Notes: generated by a model from the letters alone, not told the origin. Counted from the stretch's first letter, positions 11,083-20,533 are shown. The stretch is 64,000 nucleotides of DNA from Dryocosmus kuriphilus (GCA_038277395.1 CM076189.1:78171421-78235420); one strand, 5' to 3'. Translations and numbers: made by a program.

Positions 11083-14000
11083 ATGATACTCGACGAGTGC
11101 GTGAAGCTCATTCCCGGAATAGAGGATGCGTTGACTCTAATGTTGTCGTCTGGATACGCACCTCTAGACAAAATCACAAACTGGAAGAATGAGTGCTTGC
11201 TTTGTCTAAGGACTGTCAGGAGAGAACTTTATAGGAAGACACCACCGCAGTCATTAGGCAGAAAACAAAAGTGCCTGAACCTGGTTGAGAAGCTCACATG
11301 CTTAGAGGCACGCTTTGATTTATTGATGAAGAAAGGAGGAGGAGATGTGCTGAAGAAACAAGATGACATCAATAATCGCGTAAAGTGGATAGATGTAGAC
11401 AAGGCTTTCAATAGTCGTGTTAAAACGTGTGTAGTGGCCAATTTAATACATAAAAATATTCTTGCCTTTTTGAATGATGCTCAGCAATTATTCATTGTTC
11501 AAGTGGGCAAAGAATTAAAAAAACACAAGGCTTTCAAAATAAATGGATTACTTCTTTGCTACTATACAAAAATCGGCAAAGATGAGCCTGATGATAAAAA
11601 TTTTAAGTCAAAGAACGAAGCCATATATATATGTGAGGTACCCAGTCCTCAAGGAGATGGAGGAGTTTGAGGAGAAAGACTCTGGATGGACCCTCCACTC
11701 AATCATCAAGCTTTCCATCAACATCAACAAGTTGAACCCACTTAAGGCAGGTTCCTACATTGATCTTCCACCATCAATCAAGAGGAAAGAAGCTTGTGTA
11801 AACGTACAAAATAAAGACAACGAGTGCTTCAAGTGGGCAATACTCTCAGCCCTACATCCAGTTGACTGGGGAAAAAATCATAAACGTGTGTCTAAATACA
11901 AACCATACAGGGATGAACTGGATTTTTCCGACATCAGCTTTCCAGTTGCACTCAAGGATGTGAAAAAATTCGGGGAGAAGGATCAAATCTCTGTGAATAT
12001 GTACGGCCTTGTAAAAAAGAGTGAAAATAAATTCACAGTGGTTCCTCTTCATCTCACCTCACAAAAAAGAGACACACACATAAATCTTCTTCGTGTGGAG
12101 GAAGATTATAGCATAGAGAATGAAGAAAAAGAAGAACATCAAGTTAGAGAAGAAAGAAGCTTCAACTTCCACTATGTCTGGATAAAGGATTTATCGCGAT
12201 TGGTCAGTAGACAACTCTCCAGACATAATGGAAAACAATACATTTGCGACCGGTGCTTACACTATTTCCGAACAATGCAGAAACTGGCTGCTCACTCGGA
12301 AGACTGTGTAAAACTTAATAGCTGTAAAGTGGTGCTTTCAAAACCCGGGAGAAACATTGTTGAGTTTAAAAACTTTAAGAACCGCGAGCGGGTTCCTTTC
12401 ATCATTTACGCGGATTGTGAATCCCTTTTGATACCCGTAAATGATGAAGGGGCAGAAAAAATCTCGAATACTGAGGTTTTTGAAAGACACAAGGTCTTCA
12501 ATAATGGCTACATGTTCAAGTGCAGTTATGACGATAACCTGTCTTTCTACGACTCATGTCCGGAGGATGTGGAGCCAGCAAAGTGGTTCGCTGAGCAATT
12601 ACTGGAGATTGCTCAGAAATGTGACAAGATCTTGGCATCACCAGTACCAATGGAAAAAATAACATTTGAACAGCAGAAAGCCTTTATAGATGCCAAAACT
12701 TGTCACATTTGTCAGAAGGCACTGCATCCCCCAATGAAGAAGGTACATGATCATTGTCACCTGACTGGTAAGTACCGTGGTCCTGCGCATGAGCATTGCA
12801 ACTTATCATATCAGGTCTCAAACACCATACCTGTTGTTTTCCATAATCTGAGTGGGTATGACGCTCACTTTATAATTCGTGATATTGCCACACAATTTGA
12901 GGGAAGAGTTGAGGTTCTTGCACTCAATAAAGAGAAATACATTTCATTCACAAAATACGTTCAGAAAACCCAGATTAAATTTAGATTCATCGATTCATTC
13001 AGATTTATGGCCTCTTCACTGGAAAAGTTAGCGTCATACCTCACTCAGTATAAAATTGTCAGTGCAGTGTTTGCCGGTGTTGAGAGGGAGAAAATTAAGC
13101 TTCTCACGAGGAAAGGTGTTCTTCCTTATGAATACCTGGACTCGAGAGATAGACTGATTGAAACTCAGCTCCCACCAAAAGAAAAATTTTACAGCACTCT
13201 CAATGATTCGGCAATATCGGAAGAAGAAGATTATGCTCATGCACAACAGGTGTGGTGTGCATTTAATATCAAGACACTCGGTGAGTACGTCAGTCTGTAT
13301 ATGAAAACTGACATTTTGCTTTTGGCTGACATTTTCGAAAGCTTCCGAGAACAGTGTCTCGAGGCTTACGACTTGGATCCAGCACACTATTACACAACTC
13401 CTGGCTTGACATGGGATGCCATGCTCAAATATTCAAAGGTCCGATTAGAGCTCCTCACCGATGTTGATATGCTGCTGATGATTGAGCAAGGCAAAAGGGG
13501 TGGAGTAAGTCAATGCCCCAACCGTTATGCCATTGCCAATAACAAATACATGCCAGCTTTCAACAAGGATGGGGAGATTATTTACATTGATTATTTGGAT
13601 GTAAACAACCTATATGGTTGGGCAATGGAACAAAATCTCCCTTACGGTGGTTTCGAGTGGCTTACCCATTTCGAAGACCTTGATTTCAACATTCTAGATG
13701 ATTCACCCTTTGGTTACATTCTGGAAGTAGATTTGGACTACCTGTGGAACTTCATGACAAGCACAATGACTTACCGTTTTGCCCAGAACACTCGAAGCCA
13801 CCGGGGTCCGACCAGGAGAAGCTCCTAACTACCTTGCTACCAAAACGAAAGTACGTTCTCCATTACCGAGCTCCCAAACACGCCTTGACTAATGGACTTA
13901 AGCTCATTAAAATTCATAGAGTACTTCAGTTCAACCAATCCACGTGGCTTAAAAGTTACATAGACTTCAATACTGTTATGCGAGCAAATGCTAGAAACGA

Positions 14001-14892
14001 ATTTGAAAAGAACTTGTTTAAATTGATGAATAATGCAGTTTACGGAAAGACAATGGAGAACGTACGAAAATATGTTGATATAAAACTTGTGACAAAGTGG
14101 GAGGGTAGGCATGGAGCAGAAGCACTCATAGCCCGACCAAACTTTCACAGTCGAGCAATATTCAGTGAAAATCTCGTTGCGATTGAACTGAGACGAACTG
14201 AAGTATTGTTCAACAAGCCGGTCTATGTAGGGCTTGCTGTGCTGGATATCTCCAAAATCCTAATCTACGATTTTCACTACGACTACATGATTAAAAAATA
14301 CGGCGACAAATGTAAACTACTATACACTGACACAGACAGCCTTATTTACGAAATAAAATGTAATGACATTTACACCGACATGAAAGACGATATTGACAGA
14401 TTTGACACCTCTGACTACCCTCGAGATAATGTTTTTGGAATGCCGCAAGCTAACAAAAAGGTTTTGGGTCTCATGAAGGATGAGTGTTGTGGTAAAATTA
14501 TCGCTGAATTTGTTGGCTTGCGGAGTAAAATGTACAGCATCCGGGTAAACGGTGAAGACTTTGTAAAGAAAGTCAAAGGTGTAAAATCAGAGGTTGTGCG
14601 CAAAACAATCACTTTCAACGATTACAAGGAATGCTTGAGAAATTTGTCTATCCAAAGTAGAACCCAGTATGTCATCAGGTCGAGGCTACACAATGTCGAG
14701 ACCATCAGACAGACAAAAATTGCACTGAGTCCTCACGATGATAAGCGATGCTTGCTCCCCAACACCACAGACACTCTCGCGTGGGGACACTACCGACTAA
14801 ACGATGTAATGGACGTTGATGCTACTGACGATAACGACAACATACTCACACACGATGATTATGACCTTTTGGACATTCTTGTTAACAATTAG
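11083..14892 (+). pseudogene. polB: Protein-primed DNA polymerase B, two frameshifts
   Basis: Replicative polymerase of the Polinton. The start chosen is the ATG at 11,083; the open frame upstream lacks ATG. Visible parts: an N-terminal region; a Cys2-type finger CDRC...HSEDC at 12,247-12,308; exonuclease motif I YADCES near 12,410; an embedded HNH/endonuclease VII-like DHCHLTGKYRG with flanking Cys pairs at 12,700-12,803; exo II HNLSGYDAHF near 12,845; and exo III YMKTDILLL near 13,300. The polymerase blocks follow: motif A DVNNLYGWAM near 13,600, motif B KLMNNAVYGKTMEN near 14,025 and motif C YTDTDS near 14,325. All catalytic acidic residues are present. Frame changes occur in the (AT)n tract at 11,623-11,632 and near 13,741, where one base appears missing. 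These may be genuine or sequencing slips. It converges on the integrase gene. Confidence 0.93.
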
Positions 14893-15187
14893 TTACTGCA
14901 TATATATCATCATCATAACTGCACTTTGACATCACCTTTGTAAATATGTTATTATTATTTTTATTATTATTATTACTACTACTACTGTACAGCGGTATCA
15001 CCTGTGCGGAGGTGAATAGACTTTGGTGCAGCTGTCTCTAGATTAACATTGTAGATAGTGTATATAGGATTTATATTTGAATAAAACAAGATATGTGCAT
15101 ATAAATTACTTTTTATTTATCAAGGAGCCTTACATCTCTACTTAGTGTCAGCGTGTATACTTTATCTAGTTTAGTCTAACATTGGTT
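14893..15187. other. Convergent 3' region between polB and integrase
   Basis: No gene. It holds an (ATT)n/(ACT)n microsatellite at about 14,950-14,987. Two opposed polyadenylation signals lie 26 bp apart: AATAAA on plus at 15,080-15,085 and AATAAA on minus at 15,117-15,112. The two convergent transcripts would therefore overlap only slightly. Confidence 0.7.
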
Positions 15188-15286
15188 CAACGTTGGCTCA
15201 ACATTGATTCAACATTGATTCAACGTTGATTCAACTTTGGCTCAACATTGATTCAACTTTAGCTCAACATTGATTCAACGTTGAAG
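15188..15286. repeat. Array of nine 11-bp palindromic repeats
   Basis: Nine head-to-tail 11-mers of CAAC(G/A/T)TTG(A/G)(T/C)T fill exactly 99 bp; a weaker tenth copy lies at 15,177-15,187. The core TCAACGTTGA is a perfect palindrome, and the other variants differ mainly at the two central bases. The array ends 10 bp before the integrase stop codon, between two convergent genes. Confidence 0.9.
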
Positions 15287-15295
15287 AAAAGTTGA

Positions 15296-16603
15296 TTACA
15301 TGTCTGATTTTTCTATCCAGCTGTTGTGTGAACTATCAAAGCCTAACCACTTTACATATACTTTATTGCCACGTTTCTTGATTACTTTTTCCACAAGGTA
15401 TATGTCTGGATGCTTAACTTTGAGAAGTTCCTGTTCATAGAATCCTCCAGCGATACTTTGTTTTTGATAGTCCTCGAGCTTGTCCGTCACTGGATTGGTA
15501 GGTATGACTTGTGTCACAGTGAATATCTCTGTTGTCCAGTTGGGAGTGTATCCTTTTTCAAAGACATACTTGTGCTTGCTAACTCGAACTCTCTCACCAA
15601 CTTTGAACTTTGCTCTCTTCCTTCTGGGTATATATCGCAGTTTTTTAAAGCGTTGCAAGAGTTTTTTTTCATCATCAGCAGTGACATCTCTGGGCTTCAT
15701 ACCGATTGATCGATGTTTTGCATCGTTATACTTGGAGATGAGAGTGGGTAAAATGTCTATCAACTTGTAGTTGCCTCTCAAGCTAAATTGTGGCCACATC
15801 TTGTTTTTGAGCGTGCGATTAAATCTTTCACAGATTGATGCCTTTAGATTACTGTGCGTTGAGTAGGGATTAATTCTGTATTGTTGCATTAGATTTTTAA
15901 AGTGTGAATTATAAAATTCTTTGCCTTTGTCAGTGTGCAAGTTTTTTGGTACACGACCCTGCACCAATACAGATTTCATTGCTAAAGTAACATCTGGTCC
16001 ACTCTTGCTTTTAACAGGAACAGCCCAGGCGTACTTGGAGAAAATATCAATTACGGTAAGTAAATACTTGTAATTATTATTCTCATGGGCATAGGGTAAC
16101 ATTTCAACCAAATCTGCCTGCCATGTCTCGTCTATACCACGTATCTGTACACAACGACGAGGATAATTTTTTCTAGCAGGTTTATGCAGTTCCGTGACTA
16201 CTGACAATTTCTCCTTGTCCATATTTGAGGGTGTGTTTAGTCGAGCAATGAGTTTAGCGTTACGGATCGACAAATCTTGTTTTATATCAATCTGCAAGTT
16301 TTTCAGTTTCTCGTTGATTGATTCCTCGAGACCACGAATCATCAAATTATTGTTTTCAATCTCTGCTCTCATAGACGATGTGACTGCAAACACTGTACGT
16401 GTCTCGTTTTGCATAATGCTCTTTACAGTTCCTAAGTTTACTGCGTCAGATTGTTCATTGGCTTCACTAACGTTACATAATCTCTTGCCGTCTACATCAT
16501 AATGAGCGTCGGAGGTGGTTTTGAATCCAATAACAGGCGGTCCACGGCTCAATGATGCAGCGGTTCGATCCAGGTGACGTCCAAACACGTCGATACTCAT
16601 CAT
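15296..16603 (-). CDS. int: Integrase with chromodomain and fibre-like N-terminal extension
   Basis: Retroviral-type (rve) integrase that inserts the Polinton. The 435-aa frame is intact. Residues 1 to about 115 are not integrase: DVFGRHLDR, a phage-tail-fibre-like DGKRLCNVSEANEQSDAVN segment and a coiled-coil-rich stretch resemble a separate fibre-like protein usually encoded on its own in insect Polintons, as far as I recall. The integrase part starts near residue 130 (ELHKPARKNYPRR). Its catalytic acids sit in WQADLVEM, HTDKGKEF and CERFNRTLK. The C-terminus is a chromodomain (YLVEKVIKKRGNKVYVKWLGF). No HHCC zinc domain is seen. A TATA/initiator pair lies just upstream. The fusion could be functional or a decay product. 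Confidence 0.92.
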   Translation of the reverse strand: MMSIDVFGRHLDRTAASLSRGPPVIGFKTTSDAHYDVDGKRLCNVSEANEQSDAVNLGTVKSIMQNETRTVFAVTSSMRAEIENNNLMIRGLEESINEKLKNLQIDIKQDLSIRNAKLIARLNTPSNMDKEKLSVVTELHKPARKNYPRRCVQIRGIDETWQADLVEMLPYAHENNNYKYLLTVIDIFSKYAWAVPVKSKSGPDVTLAMKSVLVQGRVPKNLHTDKGKEFYNSHFKNLMQQYRINPYSTHSNLKASICERFNRTLKNKMWPQFSLRGNYKLIDILPTLISKYNDAKHRSIGMKPRDVTADDEKKLLQRFKKLRYIPRRKRAKFKVGERVRVSKHKYVFEKGYTPNWTTEIFTVTQVIPTNPVTDKLEDYQKQSIAGGFYEQELLKVKHPDIYLVEKVIKKRGNKVYVKWLGFDSSHNSWIEKSDM

Positions 16604-16605
16604 GA

Positions 16606-16645
16606 TACTGATGATATTTTTGTGTGAATGCTCCTAATATATAAT
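16606..16645 (-). promoter_or_regulatory. Candidate promoter of the integrase gene
   Basis: On the minus strand TATATATTAG begins at 16,643, and ATCAGTATC has its A at 16,609, 34 bp downstream. The first ATG is only about 6 nt further on, so initiation may use the adjacent second ATG at 16,600. The TATA box overlaps the stop codon of the upstream gene. Confidence 0.55.
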
Positions 16646-17535
16646 TTCAGCTTCCCGTAGTTCCTCAATAATGGACACGATTTCATTGTTGCAACTTGGA
16701 TTGCCAGCTGACTGAGATGCTACAAGCAGACAAAGACGATCCACTAGCTCGTTGGGGTCGTCCCAGTAGACATAGTCTGTATTCACATTTTTTCTCGCTA
16801 CCATATACTGTGGCAGTGAACCTCCACTCGTTGAGGACGTCTGCGTGACACATTGAACAGTTTCGCAATAAATTTCTTGTACTTGATACTATTGCCTTTT
16901 CGAACAGATTCAGTGGCGCTATATCGCTTCTTGTGTCCACTTGTAGCAATCAGAATTTCTTTATAATTGCTCAGATCATCAGCACTTGTATGTGATTCTT
17001 CAGGAGTCTGTCTAAACAGCAGTTCTAACAAGCCAACAGTTTTTAGGTACTGTTTATCTCCAACGAGGATATATTGTCCATCAAAATTGATGGGTTTATC
17101 ACCAATCATAAGAGTTCCATTGCTGAGCTTACGAACACCATAAATCTTATCCAAATACTGCTTCCTGTTTTGATTTAACATCCTGAGAAACTTGTTTGTT
17201 AGATACTCATAATTATCAGGAAACTGAGTTGCATCTTCAACCATAGTTCCATCCTGCTCTCCTTCTTGAGCATTGGCAGTCATGTAGGAATCGTTTTCAT
17301 CATTATCATCATCCTTCTCGTCTTTTTCCTTTTCAAGTTCTCTCTTTCCCTTGATTGAGGGAGCAGACATGTCAACAAGTTTTCGTAGTGGCATCACGAT
17401 TGGCTTAAAAGTTTCACTCATTATCTTTTCAGTGGCTTCTTTACCCATTTTCAGCATTCGATGTTTGCGTCGAATCGCGTCACTGGCTTTTGCGATTTGA
17501 CGGAGCACCTCCTTCTCATTGTGAAACTTTGACAT
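16634..17535 (-). pseudogene. Conserved Polinton protein of unknown function, frameshifted
   Basis: This is the ATG at 17,535 (MSKFHNEKE); the open frame upstream reaches 17,556 but only with a TTG. It shows a basic N-terminal helix, an acidic low-complexity linker (EKEKDEKDDDNDEND) near residue 75, then a conserved-looking body (NFDGQYILVGDKQYLKTVGL). The frame is lost between about 16,862 and 16,815. The continuation in another frame (GGSLPQYMVARKN, YVYWDDPNELVDRL, EIVSIIEELREA) runs to a TAG at 16,634-16,636. I recognise this tail as recurring in insect Polintons, always near the ATPase and integrase. No enzymatic motif is seen. It lies between ATPase and integrase on the same strand and may share a transcript. 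Confidence 0.8.
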
Positions 17536-17552
17536 GTTGATGTGTTGACAGC

Positions 17553-18290
17553 TCAATCTATAATGATATCATTTCCACAGCATAACTCATATTTATGGAG
17601 TGATGAAACAGTCAAATCCTTTTCGATATCTCCCCTCCTCGAGCTCACTGTCCTTGCAATGACGACAAATCCATGCTTGTCAGTATTCCAACATGCCGAA
17701 CATAAGCCTCGAAATTGAGAATAACTCATGTCAGTGTTTACGTGATCATCATACACGTGTTTCAAATTCATCTCATCCTGCTTAAAGAGTATCAACAGAT
17801 TGACATTGTCTCGCACAAAACGTTTGGTAACTCGAGCATAAGTTTGACACAAGTAAAAACTATCAACATGAGCGTGTCTACCCATGCAGAAGAAGGCTCT
17901 AATGTTATCCTGCTTTTCACAGGCCTCATCATCAAATACAACTATAGAATTTGGTTGAGCTTCACACGGTGATATTACCTGCTCATGCTCACTAAAGGGA
18001 AAATACTCAACACCATCTACATTATTTAACACTTGTTCCAGGAATCGGTACTTTGGTTGATTCAGAGATTTTGAGTAGACGTAGACATTGGTAAATTTCA
18101 ATCCGTTTGGGTGCAATATTAGAGCGAGTAATGTATTTGTTTTGCCACAGTTTGATGGGCCACAAAATAATGCACGAATGCTGTCTGGCAGTAGATTTCC
18201 ATGACGTTTTACCCCTCTCCTCTTCTCTGATTGGACGAGGGCATCAAAGTTATCGACCGGAAGCTTAATAGGTTGTTTCTTGAACCGCAT
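17553..18290 (-). CDS. FtsK/HerA-type genome-packaging ATPase (A32-like)
   Basis: Motor that would pump element DNA into capsids. About 245 aa. Walker A GPSNCGKT lies at residues 44-51 and Walker B SIVVFDDE at residues 115-122. Motif-III-like CQTYARV follows. I set the start at ATG 18,290 (MRFKKQPIKLPVD). The open frame reaches 18,308 only through a GTG, and the predicted initiator A at 18,303 lies inside that extension, so the longer form would not be transcribed in full. It is divergent from the PLA2 gene with a 75-bp shared promoter. The frame is uninterrupted. Confidence 0.93.
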   Translation of the reverse strand: MRFKKQPIKLPVDNFDALVQSEKRRGVKRHGNLLPDSIRALFCGPSNCGKTNTLLALILHPNGLKFTNVYVYSKSLNQPKYRFLEQVLNNVDGVEYFPFSEHEQVISPCEAQPNSIVVFDDEACEKQDNIRAFFCMGRHAHVDSFYLCQTYARVTKRFVRDNVNLLILFKQDEMNLKHVYDDHVNTDMSYSQFRGLCSACWNTDKHGFVVIARTVSSRRGDIEKDLTVSSLHKYELCCGNDIIID

Positions 18291-18299
18291 CTTCACTTG

Positions 18300-18352
18300 A
18301 ACTGTCACAAAACCTATAAATACAGCGCTTTTATAGCTTTCAGGTCAGTTGC
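18300..18352. promoter_or_regulatory. Overlapping bidirectional promoter, ATPase / PLA2 protein
   Basis: Rightward: TATAAATA at 18,315-18,322 with initiator GTCAGTTG, A at 18,347 (32 bp). Leftward: TATAAAAG reading from 18,335 with initiator GACAGTTC, A at 18,303 (32 bp). The two core promoters interleave within 45 bp, so each TATA box lies between the other promoter's TATA and start site. Confidence 0.75.
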
Positions 18353-18365
18353 GTGCTAACCTCCG

Positions 18366-19193
18366 ATGATTGAGCATAGAGGTAAAGGCCTAGTCAATCG
18401 TCTCATCAACAAATTGCCATTTGAGTTGCATTTGCCTGGCTATCAGTACTGCGGCCCGGGTACTAAGCTAGTTAAACGACTTGCTAGAGGTGATCTCGGT
18501 ATCAATCCTCTAGACGCAGCGTGTAAAGAACACGATATTGCATATTCACGTAATCGTGAGGACGTTGAAGCGAGAAACTCTGCAGATCGTGTACTAGCCA
18601 GTAAAGCGTGGCAGCGGGTTTTTGCCAAAGACGCTAAGATTGATGAGAAAGCTGCAGCACTGGCAATAACTAACGTAATGAATGTCAAAGCAAAACTCGG
18701 TATGGGAATAAAGAGGAAATCCAGTACGGTGAAGAAGAGAAAGCTTAATTCAAAGAAAAAGAAGAAGAAACAAATTGGATTTAGAAAGATTGTGAATGCA
18801 GCTAAGAAGGCAATGAGACGAAGTAGTGATGCAAATGTAGTCATCAAGTCTGCAATCAGAGGTGCACAGGAAGCTGTCAAAGGTGTGGATAAAGTGAAAA
18901 ATCCACGTGTCTTGCCAATCCCCTCAAAAGTCGGGGGTGTTTTGCCGCTGATTCCCATATTTGCTGGACTCAGTGCACTTGGAGCGTTTACTGGTGGAGC
19001 AGCTGGTGTAGCCAAAGCTGTAAACGATGCTAACGCAGCTAAACAACAGCTGGCAGAGGCTCAACGTCATAACAGGTCAATGGAGGCTATTGTTCTAGGA
19101 AAGGGGTTACACCTGAAACCTTACAGGAAAGGACTGGAACTTCATGTGAATGGACAGGGCCTTCGTCTGAGACCAGCATCAAAAAACATGTAG
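18366..19193 (+). CDS. PLA2-domain minor virion protein
   Basis: 275 aa. The N-terminus is a viral phospholipase A2 domain like that of parvovirus VP1: calcium loop YCGPGTKL at residues 28-35 and catalytic His56-Asp57 within NPLDAACKEHDIAY. This domain is known to breach endosomal membranes during entry. It is followed by a Lys/Arg-rich nuclear-type stretch (about 115-140) and a hydrophobic segment with GGVLPLIPIFAGLSALGAF near 190-208. Repeated glycine-rich pieces follow at the C-terminus (GKGLHLKPYRKGLEL, GQGLRLRP). The tail arrangement resembles membrane-active minor capsid proteins, which is inference. It has its own TATA/initiator and a leader of about 19 nt. The frame is intact. Its stop is within two bases of the protease reading frame. 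Confidence 0.9.
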   Translation: MIEHRGKGLVNRLINKLPFELHLPGYQYCGPGTKLVKRLARGDLGINPLDAACKEHDIAYSRNREDVEARNSADRVLASKAWQRVFAKDAKIDEKAAALAITNVMNVKAKLGMGIKRKSSTVKKRKLNSKKKKKKQIGFRKIVNAAKKAMRRSSDANVVIKSAIRGAQEAVKGVDKVKNPRVLPIPSKVGGVLPLIPIFAGLSALGAFTGGAAGVAKAVNDANAAKQQLAEAQRHNRSMEAIVLGKGLHLKPYRKGLELHVNGQGLRLRPASKNM

Positions 19194-19594
19194 TGAAGCT
19201 ACCTCATCGTGCACTCACTGATACCGATCTGTTGAAATATGCTAAAGCTATAAAAATTCCACATTTTCGTGGAGTGTTTATGCGTAATGAGCTACCAGTG
19301 CGTGGTCCCCGTCAAACTGAATCAGCTATTGTAAATCTTGATGACAGTCACGGCCCTGGTACTCACTGGGTAGCATATAGAAAGATCAGTAATAATGTTC
19401 TATACTTTGACAGTTTCGGTAATCTTCGTCCACCATCGGATCTTGTCGATTATCTTGGTGTTGGTAGCGTAATAAAGTACAATCATGATAGATATCAAGA
19501 CTATGACAGTGTTGAGTGTGGACACTTGTGTTTGAAATTTTTGTTTGGACAGCTGCATGTAAGAGACAAATACTCTCTACATAAGAGTGTGTAA
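19193..19594 (+). CDS. Adenovirus-type cysteine protease (adenain-like), no clear AUG start
   Basis: Virion maturation protease. Counting from 19,193: His58 in GTHWVAYRK, Asp73 in YFDSFG, Gln102 and Cys109 in YQDYDSVECGHLC, the expected His-Asp/Glu-Gln-Cys set. The conserved N-terminal segment (DTDLLKYAKAIKIPHFRGVFM) starts before the first in-frame ATG, which is near 19,280. The frame is open upstream into the PLA2 gene, and the only early candidate is GTG at 19,193, sharing its G with the TAG of the PLA2 stop. At 133 aa it is shorter than I expect for the family, and the C-terminus after CGHLCLKFL looks atypical. Possible explanations are non-AUG initiation, splicing, or loss of the start by mutation. 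Confidence 0.85.
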   Translation: MKLPHRALTDTDLLKYAKAIKIPHFRGVFMRNELPVRGPRQTESAIVNLDDSHGPGTHWVAYRKISNNVLYFDSFGNLRPPSDLVDYLGVGSVIKYNHDRYQDYDSVECGHLCLKFLFGQLHVRDKYSLHKSV

Positions 19595-19614
19595 TGAGCA
19601 GAATAGAGGCAGTA
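19578..19614 (+). promoter_or_regulatory. Weak candidate promoter of the minor capsid gene
   Basis: TACATAAG at 19,578-19,585 and GGCAGTAT with A at 19,611 keep the 33-bp spacing of the other Polinton promoters, but both elements deviate from the consensus. The ATG is 21 bases further. Confidence 0.35.
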
Positions 19615-19631
19615 TAGAGAACAACATCGTC

Positions 19632-20321
19632 ATGGACGAATCGTTTACACTTACCATAACGGGAAACTCTTCTGTGCTCGAGGCAGAGTACTTTCCACCT
19701 ATAGAACTCTCTCCACACAAGAACTACGCTCTTGGTCTCGTTAAATTGCTCACATTTAATGCGATTCCTAACGTTGATGTGGGAAAGAATACAATTAAGG
19801 TCGGACAGAGAAAAGTTGTCATACCTACTGGCAGCTATGAGATTGAAGATATTGAGAGCTATATCCAGAAGGTTCTAGCGAGTGACGGAATTATAATAAA
19901 CATCAAACCAAATAACAACACACTGCGCAGTGAGATAAAGTGTGATCGTGAAGTAGACTTTAGGCCAAGAGATTCGATTGGACGACTATTGGGATTTACA
20001 CCTCGTGTTCTTGAAGCCAATAAGACTCACACATCTGATCTACGTGTAGCCATTCTCAAAGTGAATGCTCTACGAGTTGAGTGTAACATCACAACTGGAG
20101 CCTACATCAACGAGCGCAAAGTTCACACGATTCACGAATTCTTTCCTGTTGTTCCACCAGGATATAAGATTGTGGAAGTGCCGTCACACGTCATTTATCT
20201 GCCAATCGCCGTCAAGACAATACCGCAAATTCAGCTCCGCATTGTCGATCAAGACGGAGACTTGGTGAATTTTCGAGGAGAGATTATAACAATACGACTG
20301 CATGTTAAATTATCATCATAA
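19632..20321 (+). CDS. Minor capsid (penton-like) protein
   Basis: 229 aa from ATG 19,632 (MDESFTLTITGNSS); the open frame from 19,587 begins only with GTG. Position, length and beta-rich sequence (NYALGLVKLLTFNAIPNV, GRLLGFTPRVL, VPPGYKIVEVPSHVIYLP) fit the Polinton minor capsid protein, a single jelly-roll that would fill capsid vertices. That fold is inferred from family knowledge, not visible here. The frame is intact. Its TAA overlaps the ATG of the next small gene by one base. Confidence 0.85.
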   Translation: MDESFTLTITGNSSVLEAEYFPPIELSPHKNYALGLVKLLTFNAIPNVDVGKNTIKVGQRKVVIPTGSYEIEDIESYIQKVLASDGIIINIKPNNNTLRSEIKCDREVDFRPRDSIGRLLGFTPRVLEANKTHTSDLRVAILKVNALRVECNITTGAYINERKVHTIHEFFPVVPPGYKIVEVPSHVIYLPIAVKTIPQIQLRIVDQDGDLVNFRGEIITIRLHVKLSS

Positions 20322-20482
20322 TGGGTATTGTGTACAATCTCAAAGGAGCATATATAAGGGAGACAACATGCCAGACAAAGATCAGTTCTCGACCAGCACG
20401 CAAGGCGCTAACACCTCAAAACGTGCTTCGTCTGAAACAGCTAGGTCACAAAGTCAAAGAAACTCGTGGAGAAAGAGATTGA
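20321..20482 (+). CDS. Small conserved 53-aa Polinton protein
   Basis: ATG at 20,321 overlaps the preceding stop (TAATG). The 53 residues begin MGIVYNLKGAYIRETTCQ and contain SSRPARKALTPQNVLRLKQLG. They are basic, without a signal peptide or membrane segment. I recall near-identical short proteins between the minor and major capsid genes of insect Polintons; the function is unknown. The frame also carries the TATA box and initiator of the downstream major capsid gene. A longer overlapping frame at 20,302-20,574 is not conserved-looking. Confidence 0.75.
   Translation: MGIVYNLKGAYIRETTCQTKISSRPARKALTPQNVLRLKQLGHKVKETRGERD
20351..20388 (+). promoter_or_regulatory. Candidate promoter of the major capsid gene, inside the 53-aa gene
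   Basis: TATATAAG at 20,351-20,358 and ATCAGTTCTC with A at 20,384 are 33 bp apart. The capsid ATG is 150 nt downstream. Confidence 0.65.
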
Positions 20483-20533
20483 AACGTCCATTCAAAATAT
20501 TTTTCATCTCAATCTGTTGCAACAACAAGGAAA

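Noticed and set aside
15188..15286. CRISPR-like array
   Set aside because: Eleven-bp units lie head to tail with no spacers, in a eukaryotic element; it is a minisatellite of palindromes.
16683..16949. 88-codon minus-strand frame overlapping the conserved unknown gene
   Set aside because: Lies in the third frame; the conserved tail reads in a different frame through the same bases.
18443..19015. 190-codon minus-strand frame opposite the PLA2 gene
   Set aside because: Antisense of a Lys/Ala-rich coding frame with clear PLA2 motifs on the other strand.
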